Part shown: positions 33,606 through 43,587 of the stretch, piece after piece
Position numbering within the stretch: the stretch's first letter is position 1
Layout: every line of letters begins with the position of its first letter
NCBI RefSeq assembly: GCF_000577275.2
Contig: NZ_HG916852.1
Span: 499,001-563,000, forward strand
From: Rhizobium favelukesii
GTDB lineage: Bacteria; Pseudomonadota; Alphaproteobacteria; Rhizobiales; Rhizobiaceae
Length of the DNA: 64,000 nucleotides
Reading direction: 5' to 3'
Made by a program: the position numbers and the translations under genes
The notes under the pieces: model-generated
What the model was told of the DNA's origin: nothing
Database searches by the model: none
Seen by the model: the letters and a program-made list of their open reading frames with translations, nothing else

Positions 33606-34417
33606 GTCCCATTGGCAGCAGCTTCGCGTGCATAGTCACCGAAATCCTTGGCGGGGCGGCCGAGAATTTCTGCGACTCCATTCGCAACCCCCGAATTTCT
33701 GCCATCGAGCACCTGCGTGAAGAGCTCTTCGAGCAGGTCGATCATGCCTTTCGGCAGCCCGGCGGCAGCAAGTCCCTCTTTGAACTCTGCCATGGATATC
33801 TGCTGATAGGCGATATCCCTGCCGCATGCTTCCGCGATCTCGGCGACCGCTTCGCAAAAGGTCAGCGCGCGCGGGCCGGTCAGTTCGTAGGTCTTGTCAA
33901 CATGGCTGGCATCGGTCAACGCCGCAACGGCCGCATCGGCGATGTCGTCGGTATGGATGAAAGGCTCCTTCACAACACCTGTTGGAAGAGCCAGTTTGCC
34001 TGCAGCGACCTGCTCGGCAAAGGCGCCTTCGCTGAAATTCTGGCAGAACCATGATGCCCGCAGGATGGTGTAGCCGATGCCGGACGCCTTGAGCGCTTCC
34101 TCGGCGTGTTGCGCGCCTTCCTCGCCGCGGCCCGATAACAGGACGATATGGGTGAGACCGCAGTCGATGGCGGTGCGGGCGAGCGCACCGATCGCATCAG
34201 CTGCCCAGGAGACGGCAAGGTCGGGCTGGAAGCTCACGTAGGCGCGCTTTGCGCCGGTAAGGGTTGCTGCCCAGTCCGCCCGCTTCTCCCAATCGAATGG
34301 GCGAGCACTGGAGCGCGAGGCAACGCGGAAGCCAAGACCTCTCTTCGCCAGCCGGTCTGCGATGCGGCCGCCTGTCTTGCCTGAGCCGCCGATGAGGACG
34401 ATTTCGGAATTCTGCAT
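33590..34417 (-). CDS. NmrA-like NAD(P)H-binding protein
   Basis: The N-terminal Rossmann motif is IVLIGGSGKTGGRIADRLAKRG (GxxGxxG-type), followed by RVASRSSARPFDWEKR and LLSGRGEEGAQHAEEALKASGIGYTILRASWFCQNF, typical of atypical short-chain dehydrogenases such as NmrA and quinone-oxidoreductase QOR2-like proteins. There is no YxxxK catalytic pair at the normal place, so it may sense or reduce quinones/NADP rather than be a classical dehydrogenase. It leads a two-gene unit with the DUF1772 gene and diverges from the TetR gene, a usual arrangement for redox or electrophile response. Confidence 0.83.
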   Translation of the reverse strand: MQNSEIVLIGGSGKTGGRIADRLAKRGLGFRVASRSSARPFDWEKRADWAATLTGAKRAYVSFQPDLAVSWAADAIGALARTAIDCGLTHIVLLSGRGEEGAQHAEEALKASGIGYTILRASWFCQNFSEGAFAEQVAAGKLALPTGVVKEPFIHTDDIADAAVAALTDASHVDKTYELTGPRALTFCEAVAEIAEACGRDIAYQQISMAEFKEGLAAAGLPKGMIDLLEELFTQVLDGRNSGVANGVAEILGRPAKDFGDYAREAAANGTWQVG

Positions 34418-34451
34418 GGGACCACTCCTCCGATTTAAATACGAGAAAGTC

Positions 34452-34470
34452 TCTCATTTGCAAAATGAGA
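34452..34470. promoter_or_regulatory. Palindromic operator in the TetR/NmrA divergent promoter
   Basis: TCTCATTT-GCA-AAATGAGA is a perfect eight-base inverted repeat, flanked by further GAGA/TCTC symmetry (GAGAAAG left, ACTCTC right). It sits midway in the 97-base spacer between the divergent genes, as expected for an autoregulating TetR protein. Confidence 0.65.
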
Positions 34471-34514
34471 TAAACTCTCTTATTTTGTTCGTCAAGTGAA
34501 AAACGGAGGATGGA

Positions 34515-35165
34515 ATGGGCGAAGAGGTTGCCGTCAGACGTAGAAGACAGCCGGAACCGACCGGCCAGCCGCGCCGGATTCCGCAGCAGAAGCGCGGCCG
34601 GGAGCGCTTCGAAAAGATCCTGTCGGTGGCGCTGGCGCTGATCGAGAAGAATGGCAGCGATGCGCTGAAAATGAGCGAGATCGTTGAAAAGGCTGAGCTA
34701 TCCTTTGGTGCGCTCTACCAGTATTTCCCGGACAAAAGCTCGATCATCCGCACGCTTGCCGAACGCTTCAACGGACAGGGCAGGGCTTGCGTCAAGGCCG
34801 AGCTTGCAACGGTGACGGATGCCGCAACACTACGGCAGGCGCTTTGCAACATTGCCGACCAATATTACGACTTCTTCCGTCAGGAGCCCGTGATGCGTGA
34901 CATATGGGTCGCCACCCAGGCCGATCGGCTGCTGCAGGAGATCGATGCCGACGACATGGAGTTTCACGCTCAGGCGTTGTTTTCCGTTCTTGCAAAGCTG
35001 GAGCCGGAGCGGCGCAAGGCCGAGCTGCTTGCCATCGCCAGGCTTACTATGCAGCTTCTTGCAGCGGCCGTTCGTTACGCGATTTCGCTGGATGATGTGG
35101 ACGGACGGGCCGCGATTGCGCTTTACCAGCGGATGCTGCCCACCGCTATCGCCCGGCTGTCGTAG
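34515..35165 (+). CDS. TetR/AcrR-family transcriptional regulator
   Basis: The N-terminal HTH (RERFEKILSVALALIEKNGSDALKMSEIVEKAELSFGALYQYFPDKSSIIRTLAERF) is a standard TetR DNA-binding domain, followed by an all-helical ligand domain to residue 216. CGGAGG stands seven bases before the ATG. It most likely represses the divergent NmrA-like/DUF1772 pair and itself through the palindrome at 34452-34470. The inducing ligand is unknown. Confidence 0.9.
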   Translation: MGEEVAVRRRRQPEPTGQPRRIPQQKRGRERFEKILSVALALIEKNGSDALKMSEIVEKAELSFGALYQYFPDKSSIIRTLAERFNGQGRACVKAELATVTDAATLRQALCNIADQYYDFFRQEPVMRDIWVATQADRLLQEIDADDMEFHAQALFSVLAKLEPERRKAELLAIARLTMQLLAAAVRYAISLDDVDGRAAIALYQRMLPTAIARLS

Positions 35166-35217
35166 TCGCTACAGCGATTCATTCCCGTGTGGATTTGGTC
35201 GCGTTGGCGCAATCGGC

Positions 35218-36489
35218 TCAGGTCGGCAGAAAGCTGCGCATCGCAAAATACCCGACGGCTCCGAGCACGACTGCCGCCGCCGATGCCTCACCGAGTGCCA
35301 TCGCGTACTCCCGGCGCCCCGCGGTGAAGGCAAGCACCACCTTCGTCACCGTGTTGACCGCGACGGCGATCAGGATGACATCGGCTGCCGTCGTCACGTC
35401 GATCGTCGAGCCGACGAGGCGTGCGGTGGAAAGCGTGATGGCATCGACGTCGACGAGGCCGGAGATCGCAGCCACGACGAAGAGCGCGGATGGCCCGACA
35501 TAATCGATCGCCATCTTCGAGACGAGGCTGATGAGGCCGAGCAGCAACGCAAAGGAGATGACGGTTCTGAGCTCGAAGGGGTTTTTTAGATCGATCTCCG
35601 GTGCCTCAGTCGCTGTCTTGGAACGCCACACCGAAAACAGGCCGGCCGCCAGGAAACCGATGATCGCCGGGACGAGCGCGGAAGCGAGCGGCATCAGCAT
35701 GGCGAAGGAGAGCGCGCTGGCGATGACGAGAACACGCGCGAAGGAGAGGGCGCCGGCAATGCCTGCCCCGGCCGCAAGGTGCCGTGCGCCCTCGGGGGCT
35801 TCCGCCGAATAGCGGGCGAAGGAGAGTGTCAAGGCGGTCGACGAGACAAGTCCGCCCGCGGCCCCCGCCAGCAGAACGCCACGGCCCGTGCCCATCAATC
35901 GAATCGCGGCATAGCCGGCGAAGGACAAAGCTGCGATGGTGATCGTCAGCAGCCAGAGCGAGTGGGGATTGAGCGCGTCCCAGGGATCGAGCGCCCCGTC
36001 TGGCAGCAGCGGCAGCGCGATCACGGTCATTGCAAGCAGCATAAGGGCGGAGCGGAGTTCAACCCAGGTCAACCCTCTAAGAAAGCCATGCAGGCTGTGG
36101 CGGGCCGCAAGAATTGCTGTCGTTGCGACGCCGCCGGCGGCCGCAGTAACAATGTCGCCGACGGCAGCCAGAACGCCGAGCCCGAACACCACAAGGGCGG
36201 CCACGACCGATGTGATGCTGTAGTCTTCGTTCTCCTTTGTCTCCTGCCACTTGCCGGCAATGTAGACGAGACCCAGAAGCACAGCGATTGTCGCCGGCAG
36301 AAGGGGACCGGTCATGGACTGAAGTGTTCCGGCTATTCCGCCGAGAAAGCCGGTCAGGCCGAAAGTGCGGATACCCGCAGTCCTGCCTCCCGCGCGAATA
36401 TCACGCTCCTGCCAACCTCGCTCGACGCCGACGAGCAGGCCGATGGCAAGTGCGACGCCGAGGCGCTGGAAAACTTCGATATGGTCCAT
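35218..36489 (-). CDS. MgtC/SapB-DUF4010 family multi-pass membrane protein
   Basis: The first part (FQRLGVALAIGLLVGVERGWQERDIRAGGRTAGIRTFGLTGFLGGIAGTL) is the MgtC/SapB N-terminal domain with the GVERGW-RTxxL landmarks. The rest (to residue 423) is a DUF4010-type membrane region of about nine further helices, with FVVAAISGLVDVDAITLS near the end. MgtC proteins affect magnesium and acid adaptation through the F-ATPase, but the DUF4010 fusion class is poorly characterised. It stands alone between the TetR gene and pyrE. About 240 bases without a supported gene separate it from pyrE. Confidence 0.85.
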   Translation of the reverse strand: MDHIEVFQRLGVALAIGLLVGVERGWQERDIRAGGRTAGIRTFGLTGFLGGIAGTLQSMTGPLLPATIAVLLGLVYIAGKWQETKENEDYSITSVVAALVVFGLGVLAAVGDIVTAAAGGVATTAILAARHSLHGFLRGLTWVELRSALMLLAMTVIALPLLPDGALDPWDALNPHSLWLLTITIAALSFAGYAAIRLMGTGRGVLLAGAAGGLVSSTALTLSFARYSAEAPEGARHLAAGAGIAGALSFARVLVIASALSFAMLMPLASALVPAIIGFLAAGLFSVWRSKTATEAPEIDLKNPFELRTVISFALLLGLISLVSKMAIDYVGPSALFVVAAISGLVDVDAITLSTARLVGSTIDVTTAADVILIAVAVNTVTKVVLAFTAGRREYAMALGEASAAAVVLGAVGYFAMRSFLPT

Positions 36490-36729
36490 CGCATGACGAT
36501 ATCGCCGCCGCGCGGGTGCGCAAGCGCAAATATCTGAAAGAATTGATGCATTGCGGATCTGCGTGCCGCGAACATGGCTTTCGTCAGCGTTTCTTGAGCG
36601 GGGGACACCCTATCTTCCTCGATCATCAAGGCGTTTTTGCCGTCATTCTCGGTATGGAACCACTCGCTGTTCTGGAAACTTGCCGCGCTTGCTGCTATTG
36701 GCCCATAAATTTGACCAAAGGAGAGAGCG

Positions 36730-37419
36730 ATGATCCAGGCGACATTCACCGACCGCGCAGTCATGGCGGAACTCGTGGCGAAGATGCTCTGGGAGATCAA
36801 GGCGGTGCACTTCAACGCGGCGCAGCCTTACAAGTTCGCCTCCGGTATGGCGAGCCCCGTCTACATCGATTGCCGCAAGCTGCTGTCCTTCCCGCGCGTC
36901 CGCTCGACCGTCATGGATTTTGCCGCCAGCGTCGTGTTGCGCGAGGCCGGTTTCGAGCAGTTCGATTGCGTGGCCGGCGGCGAGACAGCAGGCATTCCCT
37001 TTGCGGCATTGCTCGCCGATCGCCTCAGCCTGCCGATGATCTATGTCCGCAAGCAGCCGAAGGGTCACGGCCGCAATGCGCAGATTGAAGGCAATATGCC
37101 GGAAGGCTCGCGCGTGCTTGTCATCGAGGACCTGACGACCGCCGGCGGCAGCATGTTCAAGTTCATCGATGCCGTTCGCGCTGCCGGCGGCGTGGTCGAT
37201 CACGGCATAGCGCTCTTTTACTACGGCATTTTCGACGAAGGCGCGCTGCGCTTTGCCGATGGCAAGGTGAAGCTGCACTACATCGCGACTTGGCGCGATG
37301 TGCTGGCGGTCGCAAAGGCTCTAAAGCTGTTCGACGAGAACACGTTGAGCGAAGTGGAAGCCTTCCTTGATGCGCCGCTTGCCTGGTCGGGACGCAACGG
37401 GGGCATTTCATCACTTTGA
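36730..37419 (+). CDS. pyrE: Orotate phosphoribosyltransferase
   Basis: The PRPP-binding motif is [13 protein letters not shown], with orotate-site residues in [17 protein letters not shown] and the flexible [14 protein letters not shown] loop (catalytic Lys). The protein converts orotate and PRPP to OMP in pyrimidine synthesis. At 229 residues it is of normal length for the alphaproteobacterial enzyme. AAAGGAGAGAGCG precedes the ATG. A second pyrimidine gene, pyrC, lies 5.8 kb upstream on the same strand. Confidence 0.95.
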   Translation: MIQATFTDRAVMAELVAKMLWEIKAVHFNAAQPYKFASGMASPVYIDCRKLLSFPRVRSTVMDFAASVVLREAGFEQFDCVAGGETAGIPFAALLADRLSLPMIYVRKQPKGHGRNAQIEGNMPEGSRVLVIEDLTTAGGSMFKFIDAVRAAGGVVDHGIALFYYGIFDEGALRFADGKVKLHYIATWRDVLAVAKALKLFDENTLSEVEAFLDAPLAWSGRNGGISSL

Positions 37420-37509
37420 ATGAAGAATTGCGTCGCGGTGCTTTGCTTTTGCCACGAAATTATCTAATCGATTTGAATACCGATGGATCGTAATGCATGG
37501 GAGGCCGGA

Positions 37510-38436
37510 ATGATTTTGTGCTGTGGTGAAGCGCTGATTGACATGTTGCCGCGGGAGACGACTCTCGGCGAGAAGGGCTTTGCCCCTTATGCCGGCGGTG
37601 CAATCTTCAACACGGCGATCGCGCTCGGCCGCCTCGGAATTCCGACGGCTTTCTTCACCGGCCTCGCCGATGACATGATGGGCGAGATTTTGCGCGATAC
37701 GCTGAAGGCGAGCAACGTCGATTTCGGCCTCTGCGCCATCACGCCGCGCCCGTCCACGGTCGCTTTCGTCAAGCTGGTCAACGGCCAGGCAACCTACGCC
37801 TTCTACGACGAAGGCACGGCCGGCCGCATGATCACCACCGACGATCTGCCTGTCCTCGGCGACGATTGCGAAGCGCTGCATTTCGGCGCGATCAGCCTCA
37901 TCCCGAGCCCTTGCGGCGAAACCTACGAGGCGCTGCTCGACCGCGAATGCGATAAGCGCGTCATTTCGCTGGACCCCAACATTCGCCCCGGCTTCATCAA
38001 GAACAAGGAAGTCCACATGGCGCGTATCAAGCGCATGGCGTCCAAGTCGGATATCCTGAAGTTCTCAGATGAGGATCTGGATTGGTTTGGCCTCGAAGGC
38101 AGCCACGACGATCTGGCCGCCTACTGGCTGCAGCAGGGCGCCAAGCTCGTCGTCATCACCAAGGGTGCGGAAGGCGCTTCCGGTTACACCAAGGAGCGCA
38201 AGGTCACCGTGCCGAGCCAGCGCGTCACCGTCGTCGATACGGTCGGCGCGGGCGACACCTTCGATGCCGGCGTACTTGCTTCTCTGAAGATCGGCGATCT
38301 GCTGACCAAGGTGAAGGTCGCCTCGCTCAGCGAGAAAGCCCTGCACAACGCCCTCTCGCTCGGTGCGAAGGCCGCTGCCGTTACGGTCTCGCGCGCCGGC
38401 GCCAATCCACCTTGGGCGAAAGAAATCGGCATCTGA
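37510..38436 (+). CDS. Fructokinase (PfkB family)
   Basis: The start is ATG 37510 (MILCCGEALIDMLPRE), five bases after GGGAGGCCGGA. The 308-residue PfkB fold shows the N-terminal GGAIFNTAIALGRLG motif and the C-terminal VVDTVGAGDTFDAG motif with catalytic Asp. The early EALID and FAPYAGGA segments are typical of rhizobial fructokinase. It should phosphorylate cytoplasmic fructose to fructose-6-phosphate after FrcBCA uptake, and Pgi (39979) connects that to glucose-6-phosphate. The gene is about 8 kb from frcK and on the same strand. Confidence 0.88.
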   Translation: MILCCGEALIDMLPRETTLGEKGFAPYAGGAIFNTAIALGRLGIPTAFFTGLADDMMGEILRDTLKASNVDFGLCAITPRPSTVAFVKLVNGQATYAFYDEGTAGRMITTDDLPVLGDDCEALHFGAISLIPSPCGETYEALLDRECDKRVISLDPNIRPGFIKNKEVHMARIKRMASKSDILKFSDEDLDWFGLEGSHDDLAAYWLQQGAKLVVITKGAEGASGYTKERKVTVPSQRVTVVDTVGAGDTFDAGVLASLKIGDLLTKVKVASLSEKALHNALSLGAKAAAVTVSRAGANPPWAKEIGI

Positions 38437-38442
38437 GACAGG

Positions 38443-39243
38443 CTATAGCCGGTCGAGGAAGCTGAGCACTTCGCGGTTGAAGTGCTCAGGTCGCTGCAGC
38501 GGCGCGAAATGGCTTACGTCTGGAATGAGGATCAGTTCGGCATCGGGAATGCTGCGCGCAAGATAGTCGGCGTGCTCGCGCTTGATGAATTCGTCATTCT
38601 CTCCGAGAACGACCGCCACCGGCACCTTGATGCCGGCAAGGTCAGCAGCCGTGTAGTTCGGCTCGGTCTGCATCATCTGCGACACATCGGTCACGAAGCT
38701 ATCGAAGGCGTCGGGTGTGGCCGACAGTGCCTGGTAGTCTTTCCTGTGGCGGCTGAAGCAACGATCGATGACCGGCGTCGGCCGGAACTCCAGCGTGCCG
38801 CTCGGATCCATGTTGCAGGCAAAAAAGAAGACACCGGAGACACGGTCCGGCCGCCTGTCGGCAAGTATCAGCGCCGTGCAGGCGCCGTCGCTCCAGCCGA
38901 CGAGGGCGGTCCTTGCGAGGTCCAAATGATCCATGACGGCGAGCACGTCTTCGGCCATCTGAGCATAGTGGAACGGCCGGTCGTCGCGGGTGCTGCGGCC
39001 GTGCCCGCGGCTGTCGATGACGACCGCCTGCCGGCCCGAAGCGACCAATGCCGGCACCTGATAACCCCAGTTCCTGGCATTGCCGAGCCCGCCATGCAGC
39101 AGCATGACGGCGGGGCCGGAACCGTAGGTCGCGTACCAGATGCGAGCCCCGTCGTTCTCGACGAAGCCTTCATCCTTGGGTTTTGCTAACGGTGCCGCGC
39201 CATGTGCGTCGAAATCTACAAGTTCGTCGTCCGTCACGTACAT
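38443..39243 (-). CDS. Alpha/beta-hydrolase fold protein
   Basis: The fold motifs are clear: oxyanion region MLLHGGLGNARNWGY, nucleophile elbow GWSDGA (Ser118), and catalytic His in IPDVSHFAPLQRP near residue 244; the acid is probably Asp in LGENDEFI. The 266-residue length fits the esterase/haloperoxidase-like class. It converges on the fructokinase gene with six bases between stops. The substrate cannot be inferred; no adjacent pathway genes point to one. Confidence 0.85.
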   Translation of the reverse strand: MYVTDDELVDFDAHGAAPLAKPKDEGFVENDGARIWYATYGSGPAVMLLHGGLGNARNWGYQVPALVASGRQAVVIDSRGHGRSTRDDRPFHYAQMAEDVLAVMDHLDLARTALVGWSDGACTALILADRRPDRVSGVFFFACNMDPSGTLEFRPTPVIDRCFSRHRKDYQALSATPDAFDSFVTDVSQMMQTEPNYTAADLAGIKVPVAVVLGENDEFIKREHADYLARSIPDAELILIPDVSHFAPLQRPEHFNREVLSFLDRL

Positions 39244-39512
39244 TCAACCTCTCCTGAAGCGTATACTAAGAACGCGTTGTGAGGTCGAATTTCGACACTG
39301 CCAATAAAAAAATTGGTCGCAATGATCGGCGCTGCTGCTTTTGGGCTGAGCAGCCTTCTGATCTCCGGCATTCGCCCGCCCCCAACCGAAGAGATTCTAT
39401 GCCCGCATGGGGCAGGAGAGGGCTGTGGCCAGGAAGACACCCTGGCATGTCATACTTAATAGACGGCTAATATTCATATCCGTAGGTTCGACGTTTAACG
39501 TTGGAGGAGAAA

Positions 39513-39797
39513 ATGATTCTACGGTTGGACGGTCAAGGCTGGTCACTCGGCAGCGTCGAAGCGGGACATTGCTCGGCGGCGACCAAGGCTGCAGTCAAAT
39601 GTGCGCTGGAGGTGGCATCGGAGTTCGATAGCACGCAGATCATTGTTTCAATGCTTGGCGACTTCGTCGTGCTTGAAGGGTTCGTCCGATGTCGCGGCGA
39701 TGACGAACTTGCGGTGGATGTTGCCGCCTCAATCGTCGGGTCGGAACATGTTCACAATCGGCTGATATGCCGCGGCTTCCCGAAGCGGCCGAGCTAG
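39513..39797 (+). CDS. Small BON-domain-like protein
   Basis: The ATG at 39513 has GGAGGAG five bases upstream. The 94-residue product has a single BON-like fold (IIVSMLGDFVVLEGFVRCRGDDELAVDVAASIVGSEHVHNRLICRG), i.e. a beta-alpha-beta-beta pattern with the conserved central GxV strand. There is no signal peptide, so it is probably cytoplasmic, unlike OsmY. BON modules bind lipids or other proteins under stress. The function is unassigned; neighbouring genes do not help. Confidence 0.65.
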   Translation: MILRLDGQGWSLGSVEAGHCSAATKAAVKCALEVASEFDSTQIIVSMLGDFVVLEGFVRCRGDDELAVDVAASIVGSEHVHNRLICRGFPKRPS

Positions 39798-39978
39798 AGG
39801 GCGGTCGAGACTGCGTTCCTTGCTTTCGGCCTCGCGGCCGATTGCCGTCGGGGCCGTTGTCGGCGCGAAGCGGCCAGGGAGCCTCATCCATAGCCACGAT
39901 CGAGGTTGGCCGAAGCGGCTCGTGTGCATGAGAGTGTCCCGCTGCGCGAGCCGCGGGAGCACTCGATGTCGGTCGCTG

Positions 39979-41604
39979 TTACTTGGTGAGCTTCGCCAGC
40001 GCTGCAACGAGCCCCTGCGTCGAGGAATCGTGGCCGGAAGGGCTTTCCTTACCTTCCACGACGGGCAGCAGGCCGGTCGCCAGTTCCTTGCCGAGCTCGA
40101 CGCCCCATTGGTCGAAAGAGTTGATGCGGAAGAGCACGCCTTCAACAAAGACGCGGTGTTCGTAGAGAGCGATCAGGCGGCCAAGCGCATAGGGCGTCAG
40201 CTTATCGTAAACGAAGGTGATCGACGGACGGTTGCCTGTGAAGACGCGGTGCGGCGCGATGAAGTCCGCTTTCTTGTCGTCCATGCCCTTATCGGTCAGC
40301 TGCTTCTTCGCTTCCTCGAAGGTGCGGCCTTTCATAAGCGCCTCGGACTGGGCGAGCACATTTGCCATCAGAAGCTGGTGCTGGTGGCGCAGATTTGGCT
40401 CGAAAGCGTTTGCCGCGATCATGAACTCGGCCGGGATGACGCTGGTGCCCTGGTGGATCAGCTGGTAGAAGGCGTGCTGGCCGTTGGTGCCTGGCTCGCC
40501 CCAGACGACCGGGCCGGAATTGCCCTCGACCGGCGTACCGTCGACCGTCACGCCCTTGCCGTTCGATTCCATGTCAAGCTGCTGCAGGTAGGCCGGGAAG
40601 CGCGACAGGCGCTGGTCGTAGGGCAGGATCGCGCGGGTCGAATAGCCGAGCACATTGCGATGATAGAAGCCGATCAGACCGAGCAGCATGGGCAGGTTCT
40701 TGGCAATTGGCGCCTGACGGAAGTGATTGTCGACAGCATGCGCGCCGTCGAGGAACTTGCCGAAATTTTCCGGCCCGACAGCGATCATCAGCGGCAGGCC
40801 GATCGCCGACCAGATCGAGTAGCGGCCGCCGACCCAATCCCAGAAGCCGAAGACGCGTTCGCTCCCGATGCCGAAGGCGGCGACCTTGTCGAGTGCCGTC
40901 GAAACGGCAGCGAAATGATGCTGGACGGCCGCCTCGCCGAGCGCGTCGGCAATGAACTTGCGCGCCGTCTGCGCGTTGGTCATCGTTTCCACGGTCGTGA
41001 ATGTCTTGGAGGCGACGATGAAAAGCGTCGTTTCAGGCTGAACGAGCTTCAGCGTGTCGGCGATATGGGCGCCGTCGATGTTGGAAACGAAGTGCGCGCG
41101 GGGGCCATCATGGAAAGGCGCCAACGCCAGCGTCGCCATGACGGGGCCGAGGTCGGAACCGCCGATGCCAATGTTGATGACGTCGGTGATCGCCTTGCCG
41201 GTCGCCCCCTTCAGGCTGCCCGAACGGATTCCGTCGGCAAACTTGCCCATGGCGGCAAGCACGGCATTGACGTCAGGCATGACATCCTTGCCATCGACGA
41301 TAACGGGCGTATTGGAGCGGTTGCGCAGCGCGGTGTGCAGGACGGCGCGGCTTTCCGTGAAGTTGATCGCCTTGCCGGAGAACATCTCGTCACGCTTGGC
41401 TTCGACGCCGCCCGTTTCGGCGAGCTTGACCAGCAGGGCCAGGATATCGTCGTTCACGGACGTCTTGGAATAGTCCATCAACAGGTCGTCGAGTGACACG
41501 CTGAAGCGCGAGAAACGCTGCGGGTCGGCGACGAAGGCGGCGCGCAGATCCGTTGCCTTGGAGGCGGTCGCCGTGCTCTTCAATTGTTCGACGATGGCAT
41601 TCAT
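39979..41604 (-). CDS. pgi: Glucose-6-phosphate isomerase
   Basis: The 541-residue enzyme carries both PGI signatures: [20 protein letters not shown], and [20 protein letters not shown] near the C-terminus, plus [13 protein letters not shown] in the phosphate-binding region and [15 protein letters not shown] with the catalytic His. It interconverts glucose-6-phosphate and fructose-6-phosphate in central metabolism. Length and both signatures are normal. It is transcribed alone from the right; about 180 bases without a gene lie beyond its stop. Confidence 0.97.
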   Translation of the reverse strand: MNAIVEQLKSTATASKATDLRAAFVADPQRFSRFSVSLDDLLMDYSKTSVNDDILALLVKLAETGGVEAKRDEMFSGKAINFTESRAVLHTALRNRSNTPVIVDGKDVMPDVNAVLAAMGKFADGIRSGSLKGATGKAITDVINIGIGGSDLGPVMATLALAPFHDGPRAHFVSNIDGAHIADTLKLVQPETTLFIVASKTFTTVETMTNAQTARKFIADALGEAAVQHHFAAVSTALDKVAAFGIGSERVFGFWDWVGGRYSIWSAIGLPLMIAVGPENFGKFLDGAHAVDNHFRQAPIAKNLPMLLGLIGFYHRNVLGYSTRAILPYDQRLSRFPAYLQQLDMESNGKGVTVDGTPVEGNSGPVVWGEPGTNGQHAFYQLIHQGTSVIPAEFMIAANAFEPNLRHQHQLLMANVLAQSEALMKGRTFEEAKKQLTDKGMDDKKADFIAPHRVFTGNRPSITFVYDKLTPYALGRLIALYEHRVFVEGVLFRINSFDQWGVELGKELATGLLPVVEGKESPSGHDSSTQGLVAALAKLTK

Positions 41605-41689
41605 GGGAGGCTCCTTTTCAGGGCGAGAGGGTCGCGGAAACTATTCGCTTTGTAGGGCGCAAATCAAGTTCGGCGACGTGTCGAAGCGC

Positions 41690-41717
41690 AAAAAAGCCAC
41701 CCGCGGCGGCGGATGGC
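41690..41717 (-). terminator. Rho-independent terminator of the acyl-CoA ligase gene
   Basis: On the minus strand GCCATCCGC, loop CGCC, GCGGGTGGC is followed by TTTTTT. The nine-pair stem has one G-U wobble. It lies 25 bases beyond the stop of the acyl-CoA ligase gene. Confidence 0.85.
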
Positions 41718-41742
41718 CCGTAATTTCACGCAACCGTCAAAA

Positions 41743-43443
41743 TCAGCCGCGCAGATCCTTGCGCAGGATCTTTCCGACCGGCGTCTTCGGCAGTTCGGTG
41801 CGGAATTCCACGAAGCGCGGCCGCTTGTAGTTGGTGAGGTTTGCTGCGCAATGGGCCTTCACGTCCGCCTCCGTCAATGCCGGATCCTTGCGCACCACGA
41901 AGAGCTTGACCGCCTCGCCGGAATGGCCGTCGGCAATGCCGACGGCTGCCGCTTCGAGAATGCCTGGATGCATTGCCGCCACTTCCTCGATCTCGTTCGG
42001 ATAGACGTTGAAGCCCGACACGAGGATCATGTCCTTCTTGCGGTCGACGATCTTGGTGTAGCCGCGCGCATCCACGAAGCCCATGTCGCCGGTGCGGAAA
42101 TAGCCGTCCGGCGTCATCACCCGCGCCGTCTCCTCCGGCTTGTTCCAGTAGCCGGCCATCACCTGCGGACCGCGGATGCAAATCTCTCCTATGTCGCCAA
42201 GCGGCAGCGAGTTGCCGTCCTCGTCGCGAATATCAAGTTCGGTGGACGGGATCGGCAGCCCGATCGAGCCGGTGAACTCCGCCGAATCGAAGCGGTTTGC
42301 CGTTGCCACCGGCGATGTCTCAGAGAGACCATAGCCTTCGGTAATATGCGAGCCGGTGATCTTCAGCCAGCGCTCCGCAACCGGCCGCTGTACCGCCATA
42401 CCGCCGCCAAGCGACATCACCATGGAGGAGAAGTCGACCTTGGCGAAATCGGCATTGTTCATCAACGCGTTGAAGAGCGTGTTGAGGCCGGGGAATATGT
42501 GGACCTTGACCTTCCCGAACTCCTTGACCAGCGCCGGAATATCGCGTGGGTTGGCGACGAGGATGTTGTGGGCGCCGAGCGACATGCCCATCAGCGAATT
42601 CACTGTCAGCGCGAAGATATGGTAGAGCGGCAACGCGCAGAGGAAATTCAGCACCTCGGGGCGCGGCTTCCCGTCAAAGGCCGATTGCAGCCAGAGTTCA
42701 AGCTGCAGCTTGTTGGACAGCAGATTCTTGTGCGTGAGCACCGCGCCCTTGGCGATGCCCGTCGTGCCACCAGTGTATTGCAGGAAGGCGATATCGTCAC
42801 CCTTGAGGCCTGCGGGCTTCAGGGCCTTACTCGCGCCTTCGCCCAGCACCTGCTTGAAGGTCTTATGCTGCGGGATGGACCAGGAGGGAACGAGCTTCTT
42901 CACCTTGCGCACGAGCAGATTGACGATCAGACCCTTGGCGCCCAGCATTTCGCCGAGTGAGGTGACGACGACATGGCGCACGTCGGTCTTGACCAACACC
43001 TGCTCCACCGTGCGCGCGAAATTCTCCAGCACGAAGATCGCCTTGGCGCCGGAGTCCCGCAACTGATGTTCGAGTTCGCGCGGCGTGTAGAGCGGATTGA
43101 CGTTCACCGCGACAAAGCCGGCGCGCAGGATGCCGTAGACGGCGACCGGGTTCTGCAGCACGTTCGGCATCATGACGGCGACACGGTCGCCCTTCTCGAG
43201 GCCGAGGGCCTGAAGCCATGCCGCGATCTTGCGCGTCTGGTGTTCAAGCTCGCCGTAGGTCAGCGTCCTGCCCATGCTGGAGAAGGCGGTGCGATTGGCA
43301 TAGCGCGCGCAGGATTTCTCAAGCAGTTCCGCCAATGATTCGTATTCCAGCGGGGGAAGCTGCGCCGGCACGCTGTCAGGATAGGTGGCAAGCCAGGGTT
43401 TTTCGGGCTTCGCACCGCCTGGATGGACGGAAATGCTGTTCAT
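41743..43443 (-). CDS. Long-chain fatty acid-CoA ligase (FadD-like)
   Basis: An AMP-forming acyl-CoA synthetase of 566 residues from ATG 43443 (MNSISVHPGG). The ATP motif is FLQYTGGTTGIAKGAVLTHKN, the second is EGYGLSETSP, the hinge region is YFRTGDMGF and DRKKDMILVSGFNVYPNEIE, and the catalytic Lys is in PVGKILRKDLR. These match FadD. It would activate fatty acids for beta-oxidation or lipid remodelling. Four promoter-proximal frames upstream to 43506 are not supported. A palindrome that could be a fatty-acid or amino-acid-catabolism operator lies 129 bases upstream. Close family members are numerous, so chain-length preference is not certain. Confidence 0.9.
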   Translation of the reverse strand: MNSISVHPGGAKPEKPWLATYPDSVPAQLPPLEYESLAELLEKSCARYANRTAFSSMGRTLTYGELEHQTRKIAAWLQALGLEKGDRVAVMMPNVLQNPVAVYGILRAGFVAVNVNPLYTPRELEHQLRDSGAKAIFVLENFARTVEQVLVKTDVRHVVVTSLGEMLGAKGLIVNLLVRKVKKLVPSWSIPQHKTFKQVLGEGASKALKPAGLKGDDIAFLQYTGGTTGIAKGAVLTHKNLLSNKLQLELWLQSAFDGKPRPEVLNFLCALPLYHIFALTVNSLMGMSLGAHNILVANPRDIPALVKEFGKVKVHIFPGLNTLFNALMNNADFAKVDFSSMVMSLGGGMAVQRPVAERWLKITGSHITEGYGLSETSPVATANRFDSAEFTGSIGLPIPSTELDIRDEDGNSLPLGDIGEICIRGPQVMAGYWNKPEETARVMTPDGYFRTGDMGFVDARGYTKIVDRKKDMILVSGFNVYPNEIEEVAAMHPGILEAAAVGIADGHSGEAVKLFVVRKDPALTEADVKAHCAANLTNYKRPRFVEFRTELPKTPVGKILRKDLRG

Positions 43444-43571
43444 CTTGTCTCTCTCCCTCTCGCTGCCGGCCGGTCCCACCGGCAAGCCGATTGGACGATC
43501 CTCCATCTTCCAACACGGCAGCTTATGTCATCGCCTGAATGGTTCAAGCTGAGATTAGAGTTACACTAACC

Positions 43572-43587
43572 TTGACGTAAACGTCAA
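43572..43587. promoter_or_regulatory. Palindromic operator candidate upstream of the acyl-CoA ligase
   Basis: TTGACGT-AA-ACGTCAA is a perfect seven-base inverted repeat in the divergent spacer between the ligase and the PRC-barrel gene. MerR-type catabolic regulators such as LiuR recognise sites of the form ACGTnnACGT; this resemblance is recalled, not searched. Confidence 0.5.
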
